In this document: positions 6,272-11,834 of the stretch, one piece after another | How positions within the stretch are numbered: position 1 is the first letter of the stretch | How the letters are laid out: every line of letters begins with the position of its first letter | From: Candidatus Nomurabacteria bacterium | GTDB lineage: Bacteria; Patescibacteriota; Minisyncoccia; Phycocordibacterales; UBA9973 | Length of the DNA: 11,834 nucleotides | Assembly (NCBI GenBank): GCA_023267315.1 | Contig: JAHFNN010000019.1 | Coordinates: 1 to 11,834, forward strand | Reading direction: 5' to 3' | Notes under the pieces: model-generated | Databases searched by the model: none | What the model was told of the DNA's origin: nothing | Seen by the model: the letters and a program-made list of their open reading frames with translations, nothing else | Made by a program: the position numbers and the translations under genes

Positions 6272-6910
6272 CTACGGAAGTGTCTTGAATGACATCACCT
6301 TACTACCATAGAGTGTAGTGCTCCCGACTTTTGCTGCAGCACGGTAATAGTATGTAGTACCTGGGAAAAGGCTGTTTAATGTATAGCTCCACGTACCATT
6401 AGTACCAGCCACAGTTGAAGAAGGAGTTGGTGTTACTGCAAGAGCCTCAGTCCTCCCCCATTCAAACCAAAATGATGTTGCACCCGTCGTATCAGGCAGG
6501 AGGCCATTTAATGTCACCGTTGATTTACCAATATTTGTCGCGGGTGCTGTTGTGACTTGTGCTGCTGTTTGAGCATTGCCACTTGTAGCACCTGATGGTG
6601 CAAATGGATTTGCGCGACCTTGTGGATCAGCGTTACCCAAATCTACTGTAAAATCTTTAAGTGACGTATATGCATCTTTCTGGAAAATAGTACTATTGGA
6701 GAGCTTTACGTTCTGTAGCGTTGAAAGCTGAGCAAATAAATCTTGATCAATCACAATTTTATTTGCAGGACCAGCGGTAATTTTACCGGATTGAGAGCTC
6801 ACCGCCCCTGTTGTGGTGTCATTCTTGTTCGCAAAAAACATCATGTATGCTCCAACAGCGATACCAAATATGACGATGAATATGATGATGTTTCGAATTG
6901 TAGAGTTCAT
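6272..6910 (-). CDS. PilP-position membrane protein with a fibronectin-III-like domain
   Basis: A 212-aa protein with a short cytoplasmic end, one membrane segment (about 6-26) and an extracytoplasmic remainder. A low-complexity linker is followed by a segment (about 53-97) leading to GRANPFAP at 98-105, a motif like the GRxxPF sequence of PilP. A second Thr/Ala-rich linker follows, then a C-terminal FN3-like beta domain (about 130-212) with SFWFEWGRT and LFPGTTYYYRAAAK. Position directly after pilM-pilN-pilO matches pilP. In diderms PilP tethers the PilNO complex to the PilQ secretin; no secretin gene follows here, and the FN3 domain may contact cell wall or surface instead (inference). I chose ATG 6910, 2 nt after the pilO stop; an in-frame TTG at 6928 would overlap pilO and add six residues without need. 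Confidence 0.8.
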   Translation of the reverse strand: MNSTIRNIIIFIVIFGIAVGAYMMFFANKNDTTTGAVSSQSGKITAGPANKIVIDQDLFAQLSTLQNVKLSNSTIFQKDAYTSLKDFTVDLGNADPQGRANPFAPSGATSGNAQTAAQVTTAPATNIGKSTVTLNGLLPDTTGATSFWFEWGRTEALAVTPTPSSTVAGTNGTWSYTLNSLFPGTTYYYRAAAKVGSTTLYGSKVMSFKTLP

Positions 6911-6912
6911 GT

Positions 6913-7515
6913 TTATTTCTTTAACCAATATGTTTTTATCTTGAAATTAAACTTAACCGTGTTTGTTTTAGGATCAGGTGCTGAGAACGTAATGGAAGTG
7001 ATATCAACAAGACGGAGGCTTTTCTCAATATCTTGAAGTAACGGTACAAATCGCTCGTACTGACCTTCTATCGAGAATTCCATATCAACAGTTCCATACA
7101 ACTTTGCCTGATCGGCGACGTCTGCAGGAGTTGATGCTGAAGCGGAACTTGTAGCCTGAGCTGTTGTCGGATTGTTGTATTTTACGTTACGCATAATCAT
7201 CCCATGCTGAATGACAAGCTGTTCAACTTCAATAATGAGACGAATATTATCTGGTACATCAGGTAGAAGCTTTCCAAGCTGATCCCACTGGGCAGGCGCA
7301 ATACTTGCATATGTTTTATTTAACGCTGTTTGTGTAGCGAGATATTTTGTAGAATTGTCAAAATCCTGTTTCTTTCCCGCAAGTATCGTCTGAAGATGTA
7401 AGATGCCATCTTTTTCCAAAACAGAATCAGTACCCGAATAGATAACGTTGGTATACCCGACAAAAATGCCGATTGCAACAACTACTATGATTAATGGTCC
7501 AAGAAGTCTCATCAT
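6913..7515 (-). CDS. pilO: PilO-like alignment-complex protein
   Basis: A 200-aa bitopic membrane protein: membrane segment about 4-22, an extracytoplasmic coiled region about 30-75, then a PilO-type ferredoxin-like domain. Family-like signatures are LLPDVPDNIRLIIEVEQLVIQHGM (about 83-106; a PilO LLP start of the core) and FSIEGQYERFVPLLQDIEKS (147-166), matching the usual 'G.Y..l..fl..ie' pattern. A Ser/Thr/Ala-rich insertion (about 115-132) lies between the halves. With PilN it forms the heterodimer that positions the pilus motor. It follows pilN by 6 nt, and its first two codons are both ATG (7515 or 7512). Identification rests on motif pattern, size and gene order, since PilO sequences diverge strongly. 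Confidence 0.85.
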   Translation of the reverse strand: MMRLLGPLIIVVVAIGIFVGYTNVIYSGTDSVLEKDGILHLQTILAGKKQDFDNSTKYLATQTALNKTYASIAPAQWDQLGKLLPDVPDNIRLIIEVEQLVIQHGMIMRNVKYNNPTTAQATSSASASTPADVADQAKLYGTVDMEFSIEGQYERFVPLLQDIEKSLRLVDITSITFSAPDPKTNTVKFNFKIKTYWLKK

Positions 7516-7521
7516 AAAATA

Positions 7522-8172
7522 TTATTGTGTTCCCCCGGTTGTTGGAGGCGTACCGCTAGTCGTCTGTTTTATAAAGTCGAGTGCTTTTGAATAATTAACA
7601 AAATCAGGATCCACTGAAAAATCAAGGTCAAAGGTGACATTTCCTTTCTCATCAAGATTTAAATTTGAAAAAACCGGGTTCTGTATATGGTCATCTTTTG
7701 CAAATGCGTCAGACTGAAAGGCGATCGAATTATATGGCTTGAGCCCTTTCGCAACACCACTCATTTTCACCGCAATGGTCTTTTTGTTTTTATCGGTCGA
7801 TAGTGAGTAGGTGAATTTTGTATATTGAATCGTCTCAAGTGTTAGATTTTGGAGATCTATGAAAATTGGTGAGACTGCGATGTGATTGTTTAAAAGATCG
7901 GCACTTGCTGAAAGCCGCTTGTCTGCCAACTGAATCGTACTAATAAATTTCTTATCAATCTTTTTCTGAGAAGATGCTAGGCTTGCGTCTTGATCATTAA
8001 TTTGAGAAACAAGTGACGACTGATATAAATACGCGCCACCAGCTGAAGCAAGTGAGGCAATTAAAATAACGATTGCGACAAAAACAAACAGACCAATCGG
8101 CCGCCTTGTCTGCACTCGTGATTCAGCCATAGGCTTTTTAGGTATGAAAGATGTTTGAAAGTCTTTGTCCAT
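7522..8172 (-). CDS. pilN: PilN-like alignment-complex protein
   Basis: A 216-aa bitopic protein. The cytoplasmic N-terminus contains SFIPKKP at 8-14, in the place where PilN carries the short peptide that docks into PilM. A membrane segment spans about 26-50, followed by a helical region (51-95) and a mixed alpha/beta domain with the PilN-like line LQNLTLETIQYTKFTYSLST (107-126). The C-terminus is a short Thr/Gly/Pro tail. Gene order pilM-pilN-pilO supports the call more than residue conservation does. The docking peptide differs from the usual N-L-L-P form, so PilM binding by it is inferred. A 113-nt gap with a candidate promoter separates it from pilM. Confidence 0.83.
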   Translation of the reverse strand: MDKDFQTSFIPKKPMAESRVQTRRPIGLFVFVAIVILIASLASAGGAYLYQSSLVSQINDQDASLASSQKKIDKKFISTIQLADKRLSASADLLNNHIAVSPIFIDLQNLTLETIQYTKFTYSLSTDKNKKTIAVKMSGVAKGLKPYNSIAFQSDAFAKDDHIQNPVFSNLNLDEKGNVTFDLDFSVDPDFVNYSKALDFIKQTTSGTPPTTGGTQ

Positions 8173-8219
8173 TGAGATAGAAATAGTTCGTTGAAAATAG
8201 AAAGAAGATACTTCCCTTC

Positions 8220-8241
8220 ATACTATTTACTTCTATAGTAT
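8220..8241. repeat. 7-bp perfect inverted repeat overlapping the pilN promoter
   Basis: ATACTAT at 8220-8226 and ATAGTAT at 8235-8241 are exact reverse complements separated by 8 nt. The right arm overlaps the candidate -10 of pilN, so the element may be an operator for a dimeric regulator. It could also reflect the A/T-rich promoter composition by chance. Confidence 0.5.
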
Positions 8242-8242
8242 A
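8237..8242 (-). promoter_or_regulatory. Candidate -10 element (TATACT) for pilN and downstream genes
   Basis: The minus strand reads TGATATACTATAGAAGTAAATAGT in the pilM-pilN gap (two runs: TGATATACTATAG, then AAGTAAATAGT). TTGACG at 8265-8270 would be a good -35, but the spacer is 22 nt, longer than the usual 16-18. The leader would be about 57 nt. The hexamer and the downstream AGTAAATAGT are repeated upstream of pilM. Confidence 0.5.
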
Positions 8243-8285
8243 TCACCTCCAAATACGTTTTTTCCGTCAAACCTGTGTATAAACA

Positions 8286-9422
8286 CTATTCGAGCTTGCG
8301 CATTGCAATTCCAAGCGCGACAGCAAACTCTGGACCAGTCATTTCAAGCACTGGTTCTAAGAATGCAGGAGCTTCAACTTTGCCAAATGGGTTACCGAGA
8401 ACAACTTCACATTTCAAATTCCTTCGCGCAACATCAACAAACCCGCGAAGCAGTGCTCCCCCGCCCGCAAGAATCACCTTTGAAATAACTTGATTGTATT
8501 TCTTTTCATAATTTAATATCACGCTCTGTACTTCAGATAAAATATAATCGACAGAGATCATGGCGATTTCAGAAATATTTTTATCTTCAGGATTACCTAC
8601 GAGACCGTACTGGCGTTTCAATTCTTCAGCTTTTGAAAAAGGAATGCCTAATGATTTTGCCAAACTACTCGTGATATCTGACGACCCACGATTCACACTG
8701 TGAAACTCGCGAATCACTCCGTGTTCAACAATTGCAATTTTTGTTTTTGATGCGCCCATATCGAGCAGCATCACACTTGAAAGTTCATGATTGAATGTCG
8801 CACGCACTGATGAAAATACTTCAATCTCAAAAAATGATGCGTGGATATCAGCAGCCTTCACTACATCATGATAGCGAGTAAGTGTATCATTGTGTATTGC
8901 AGCAACAAGTACCTCGCTCTTTGTGGGAGCAAGCGGACCACTGTCTGATTCTTCAGGTACACCATCAAATGACTCAGCACGTTTTGGAATCACAGACCAA
9001 TCAAGCGTCACTTCAGATACCGGCACTGGAATATATTTTCGTGCTTCAGTTGGAACGACAGTATCAAAATTCTTTTCATCTATTTGTGGAGGAATCTCCA
9101 CAACAAATATCAAACTCCCTGATGCCGGAATCGAAACTCCCGCATCTTTGGTGGTAGTGGTAGATTCACGAAGCACATCCGTGATAGCTGTGGCGAGTGC
9201 GTCATTGGGAAGATTGGTAAGTTGACCAACTTCAAGTTCGCCATAAGGACCAAGCGCAAGAGCGCCGTACGTTTCAAGTACTGCCTTTCCTCCCTTCTTT
9301 TTGAGTTGGACGACTTTCACCGACGAGGATCCGATATCGATTCCCAAAACGGAACCATCAGAACCGCTCGACTTAAGAAAACTGAGCCCCCCGCCGATAA
9401 TTTTTTTAAAAGGATTATCCAT
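8286..9422 (-). CDS. pilM: PilM actin-like cytoplasmic pilus assembly protein
   Basis: A cytoplasmic FtsA/actin-like ATPase that binds the PilN tail and links the alignment complex to the motor. It has 378 aa, slightly longer than typical PilM (about 350). The nucleotide-binding motifs are clear: phosphate-1 GIDIGSSSVKVVQL (27-40), phosphate-2 LLDMGASKTKIAI (219-231), adenosine ILAGGGALLRGF (317-328), then GPEFAVALGIAMR (363-375) near the end. A short extension (1-22) with GGG precedes the fold, and an acidic loop EESDSGP (157-163) lies in the 1C region. It is the first gene of the minus-strand pilus run and is divergent from comF, with a 91-nt shared gap. Confidence 0.95.
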   Translation of the reverse strand: MDNPFKKIIGGGLSFLKSSGSDGSVLGIDIGSSSVKVVQLKKKGGKAVLETYGALALGPYGELEVGQLTNLPNDALATAITDVLRESTTTTKDAGVSIPASGSLIFVVEIPPQIDEKNFDTVVPTEARKYIPVPVSEVTLDWSVIPKRAESFDGVPEESDSGPLAPTKSEVLVAAIHNDTLTRYHDVVKAADIHASFFEIEVFSSVRATFNHELSSVMLLDMGASKTKIAIVEHGVIREFHSVNRGSSDITSSLAKSLGIPFSKAEELKRQYGLVGNPEDKNISEIAMISVDYILSEVQSVILNYEKKYNQVISKVILAGGGALLRGFVDVARRNLKCEVVLGNPFGKVEAPAFLEPVLEMTGPEFAVALGIAMRKLE

Positions 9423-9496
9423 TGCAGAAATAAATTACGTAAAGAATGGTTATTCAGTAGAAAACAGTAAAAACACTATTTACTACTAACTGGCTT

Positions 9497-9502
9497 AGTA
9501 TA
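9497..9502 (-). promoter_or_regulatory. Candidate -10 element (TATACT) for pilM
   Basis: The minus strand reads TGATATACTAAGCC in the divergent pilM/comF gap, about 75 nt before the pilM ATG. The element lies only 12 nt from the comF start, so RNA polymerase here would cover the comF 5' end and the two genes may interfere. No convincing -35 is seen. The shared downstream 10-mer AGTAAATAGT lies at 9475-9484. Confidence 0.45.
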
Positions 9503-9513
9503 TCATTAAAAAT

Positions 9514-10167
9514 ATGCAAAAACTATGGCAAGACCTCATAGAATTCATATTCCCAAGCCATTGTATTGGATGTAAAACAAGGGGTATCGCCTTGTGCCCT
9601 GTCTGTATTTCAAAAATTCCTCCCGCTGACCCATTCCCCAAGGATTGGATCCGATCTATCTTTTACTACAAAGACCCTACGATCAAAAAAGCACTCTGGG
9701 CACTCAAATATAAGAACAAAAAGGAAGTCGGTAAGATTCTCGGTATACATATATATGAATACTTACTCGAAGATGTGAGTGATCTAGAGCTCTTCAGCAA
9801 TATCCAAACTTGGACGGTTGTGCCAATCCCCATCTCCAAACGAAGACTTAAAAAACGTGGGTACAACCAAGCAGCGATACTTACTGAAAGTCTATGCGCT
9901 CAAGATGCTGGACAAATCTTCATATTTTCCCCGCATGCACTTCAAAAAATAAAAGATATCCAGAGCCAAGCTGAAACAAAAAATCGCACAGAGCGACTCA
10001 AAAATATATTAGGCTCATTTGCCGTAAAAGATCCTGAAAAAATTACTGGCAAGAATATCATCTTGGTCGATGACATTGTCACCACTGGTGCGACACTTAC
10101 TGAAGCACGACGGGTACTCAAAGAAGCAGGAGCGAAAAAAATTATCGCAGTAACCGTGGCACATTAA
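9514..10167 (+). CDS. comF: ComF family phosphoribosyltransferase-like competence protein
   Basis: A 217-aa cytoplasmic protein of the ComF/GntX type. An N-terminal four-cysteine zinc finger (CIGC at 17-20, CPVC at 28-31) is followed by the family region VVPIPISKRRLKKRGYNQ (102-119) and a C-terminal phosphoribosyltransferase fold with the PRPP loop IILVDDIVTTGAT (182-194), including the D186-D187 pair. Length and domain order are standard. ComF is needed for transformation in several naturally competent bacteria; its biochemical role is not settled. Placement next to a complete pilus motor suggests, but does not prove, participation in pilus-based DNA uptake. It is divergent from pilM; no Shine-Dalgarno is seen before ATG 9514. 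The next gene follows after 45 nt in the same direction. Confidence 0.94.
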   Translation: MQKLWQDLIEFIFPSHCIGCKTRGIALCPVCISKIPPADPFPKDWIRSIFYYKDPTIKKALWALKYKNKKEVGKILGIHIYEYLLEDVSDLELFSNIQTWTVVPIPISKRRLKKRGYNQAAILTESLCAQDAGQIFIFSPHALQKIKDIQSQAETKNRTERLKNILGSFAVKDPEKITGKNIILVDDIVTTGATLTEARRVLKEAGAKKIIAVTVAH

Positions 10168-10212
10168 AAATAACGATTTCAAAAACTACACTTTTTCTGC
10201 TACCATAAAGCT

Positions 10213-11430
10213 ATGTCAAAAAAAATTCCATGTGTAGAATGCGGAGATGCTCCGGTAAATCACACACTCATTAAAGCATCAGTCATTATTTCTCATGAAA
10301 TGCGTCCATTCAATAAAGGTATGGATAAAATCATGGGATCGATTACGAATAACGTTACCGAAAAGCTTACACCGCTCTTTGTATGGTTCATGACTCTGAT
10401 CCATTTCGGAAAAATGAGGAAGACGTATACCGAAGAAGGCGAACACAAAGATGGCGGACGCACAATTGTCCTATGGAAAGAAGCGATCCGACGCGGCATC
10501 GATATGGAAGAACTCTGGCTCGGCAATCACCCTACCGAATTATTTATTGCAAAATTTAATGGCGAGATGCGGGCATTTGATAGTCTTCCCCGCCCCAAAG
10601 GTAGAAACTCCGAATCTCTCGCATGGATGGACGACAAAGAAGTCATGGATCAAAAATTTGAAGAAGCTGGCATTCCGGTAGCAAAAGGTGGTGACGGTAT
10701 CGCGCGTACATTTTCTGAAGCTTTAAAAATTTTCAAATCAGTCACCCCACCAGTCATCACCAAACCAAACGTCGGCTCACGCAGTCGTCATACCACGATA
10801 CACATCAATGATGAAGCAGCACTCAAGCGAGGATTTGATACCGCGAAACAACTTTCTCCGTGGGTCATTATCGAGGAGGAGCTCGAGGGATTCGTATTCC
10901 GAGGTACTGTTATTGGTGGAGAAGTCGCAGGTATCGTTCGTCGCGAACCTGCATCTGTCTATGGAGATGGTACACATACGGTACGCGAACTTGTTGATAT
11001 TGAAAACGCACTCCCTGTTCGTCAAGGACCAATCTTTCATAAGATACCTACCGACAAAAGCGCTGAAGACGAACTCACTCGTCAGAAAAAGACCTGGGAA
11101 TATGTTCCACAAAAAAATGAAATTGTTACTTTAGGAGACAAAGCGAGTCGCGGTGTCGGTGGCGGTATCGTTGATGTCACCGATGAAGCACATCCGGACA
11201 ACATTGAGCTGCTGCGTTCTGTGGGGCGAGTACTCAAAGATATGATTGTTGGTGTTGATTTTATTATGAAAGACATCACTGTCTCATGGAAAGACCAACC
11301 ACGCTCCGGTGTGATTGAATGCAACAGCGCACCATTCATCGATCTTCACTATTTTGTACTCAAAGGTAAACCACGAAATGTAGCTGGAAATATTTGGGAT
11401 ATTATTTTTCCTAAGTCACACAAAGATTAA
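10213..11430 (+). CDS. ATP-grasp enzyme resembling the ATP-grasp part of cyanophycin synthetase
   Basis: A 405-aa protein expected to activate a carboxylate as acyl phosphate and ligate it to an amine; the substrate is unknown. ATP-grasp features: VITKPNVGSRSRHTTI (181-196, first nucleotide strand and loop), EEELEG (221-226), REPASVYGDGTHTVREL (244-260), GGGIVDVTDEAHPDN (316-330), GVDFIMKDI (347-355) and the metal-binding ECNSAP (369-374). The PASVxGDGxHTxxEL and GGxxxDxTDxxHPDN lines are typical of CphA and GshF-type ATP-grasps. The Mur-ligase-like C-terminal half of CphA is absent: the protein ends soon after the ATP-grasp domain. The N-terminus has a CVEC pair (C7, C10) and a helical segment of unknown role. 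The glycine loop GSRSRHTT is less glycine-rich than in CphA. It is probably transcribed with comF. Confidence 0.85.
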   Translation: MSKKIPCVECGDAPVNHTLIKASVIISHEMRPFNKGMDKIMGSITNNVTEKLTPLFVWFMTLIHFGKMRKTYTEEGEHKDGGRTIVLWKEAIRRGIDMEELWLGNHPTELFIAKFNGEMRAFDSLPRPKGRNSESLAWMDDKEVMDQKFEEAGIPVAKGGDGIARTFSEALKIFKSVTPPVITKPNVGSRSRHTTIHINDEAALKRGFDTAKQLSPWVIIEEELEGFVFRGTVIGGEVAGIVRREPASVYGDGTHTVRELVDIENALPVRQGPIFHKIPTDKSAEDELTRQKKTWEYVPQKNEIVTLGDKASRGVGGGIVDVTDEAHPDNIELLRSVGRVLKDMIVGVDFIMKDITVSWKDQPRSGVIECNSAPFIDLHYFVLKGKPRNVAGNIWDIIFPKSHKD

Positions 11431-11431
11431 A

Positions 11432-11834
11432 TCAATAATCACATGACACAAAATCGCAAGCTGTACTTGGTGTCTCGGGTGGAGTGCCTAATCTTGCAAA
11501 ATACTTATACCACTTTACCACTACTGGCTGGTAAATGTTTCTTTGCTCAAAGACAGCAGGGTGAATTATTTGCGTAAGAATACGAGGTTCATTTACAGAA
11601 ATAGACTGATTCTTATATGCGTAATAATTATATCCTTCAATAGCAAGCCATAGGATAAGAATAATCGAAAAAACCCACTTAAAAAACTTCCGTACGGGAT
11701 GTTTTTTAATTTCATAGACAACATGTTGCTCGACTATTATCGGATTGCCGCCGGGAGGGATTGGGGTTGTAGTAGTTTGTGGTTGAATGGAAGCACTTAC
11801 TGCCCGATTGATATCATCAATAGTCCATCCTTGC
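11432..11834 (-). CDS. Hypothetical single-pass membrane protein, 5' end outside the window
   Basis: An open frame runs from the right edge to a TGA at 11432-11434 (133 codons visible, no ATG within). The visible part begins QGWTIDDINRAVSASIQPQ, a helix resembling the 'GWT.edI..AI' pieces seen in small CPR membrane proteins. A Thr/Pro-rich linker follows (TTTTPIPPGG), then a basic stretch KKHPVRKFFK and one membrane segment FFKWVFSIILILWLAIEGYN (about 49-68). The remaining roughly 65 residues are probably extracytoplasmic and end WYKYFARLGTPPETPSTACD plus FVSCDY, with two cysteines. It is tail-to-tail with the ATP-grasp gene, 1 nt apart, with no terminator visible between them. I do not recognise a named family. 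The unbroken frame and sensible topology support a real gene. Confidence 0.75.
   Translation of the reverse strand, partial: QGWTIDDINRAVSASIQPQTTTTPIPPGGNPIIVEQHVVYEIKKHPVRKFFKWVFSIILILWLAIEGYNYYAYKNQSISVNEPRILTQIIHPAVFEQRNIYQPVVVKWYKYFARLGTPPETPSTACDFVSCDY

Noticed and set aside
6911..6928. Upstream TTG start for the PilP-position gene, giving a 218-aa protein overlapping pilO
   Set aside because: The codon at 6928 is TTG, whereas ATG 6910 lies 2 nt after the pilO stop and gives a normal N-terminus leading into the membrane segment.
8890..9225. 111-codon open frame on the plus strand
   Set aside because: Antisense to pilM; Ser/Thr-rich composition is what the complementary strand of that gene would give.
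10201..10206. TACCAT as a -10 for the ATP-grasp gene
   Set aside because: It is a weak hexamer only 7 nt before the ATG with no -35; co-transcription with comF across the 45-nt gap is simpler.
10777..11112. 111-codon open frame on the minus strand
   Set aside because: Antisense to the conserved ATP-grasp core; no plausible domain or start context.
10213..11430. Complete cyanophycin synthetase
   Set aside because: At 405 aa it has only the ATP-grasp part; the Mur-ligase-like half with its own P-loop is missing and nothing downstream encodes it.

Overview
The window is a type IV pilus (T4P) assembly locus, almost certainly from a Candidate Phyla Radiation bacterium (Patescibacteria, probably a Parcubacteria-type lineage). 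The assignment rests on several things. The DNA is AT-rich with very short intergenic gaps. The pilins carry a 'WCVDSxGxSGP' tail, which I associate from memory with these bacteria. The gene at the PilP position has a GRxNPF motif fused to a fibronectin-III-like domain, and it is followed directly by the assembly ATPase with no PilQ secretin. Almost no Shine-Dalgarno sequences are visible. The taxonomic call is inference; no rRNA or other marker gene is present.

Layout on the minus strand, right to left in transcription order: pilM (8286-9422), pilN (7522-8172), pilO (6913-7515), a PilP-position FN3 protein (6272-6910), the extension ATPase pilB (4506-6230), a stand-alone CheY-like receiver (4011-4409), the retraction ATPase pilT (2857-3918), the platform protein pilC (1648-2853), then at least four tandem type IV pilin genes (1065-1544, 612-1034, 147-605, and one running off the left edge at 1-139). 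PilM, PilN and PilO form the inner-membrane alignment complex, PilB and PilT power extension and retraction through PilC, and the pilins are the filament subunits. The receiver probably couples pilus activity to an unseen signal. Prepilin peptidase is not in the window.

On the plus strand, divergent from pilM, are comF (9514-10167) and an ATP-grasp enzyme resembling the ATP-grasp part of cyanophycin synthetase (10213-11430). At the right edge a minus-strand gene, lacking its 5' end here, encodes a single-pass membrane protein (11432-11834). It converges tail-to-tail on the ATP-grasp gene with a 1-nt gap. comF beside a complete T4P motor suggests a role in DNA uptake, although comEA and comEC are not here.

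The points most worth a second look: three of the pilins share a 116-bp block at near-identity while their bodies diverge, which suggests cassette duplication or gene conversion. The predicted promoters upstream of pilM, pilN and the pilins share a TATACT element with a common downstream sequence. A long imperfect inverted repeat fills the gap between the receiver gene and pilT. PilB has lost the usual zinc-binding cysteines. The cyanophycin-synthetase-like enzyme lacks the ligase half. I see no CRISPR array, insertion sequence, tRNA or rRNA. No gene-free stretch exceeds about 110 bases.
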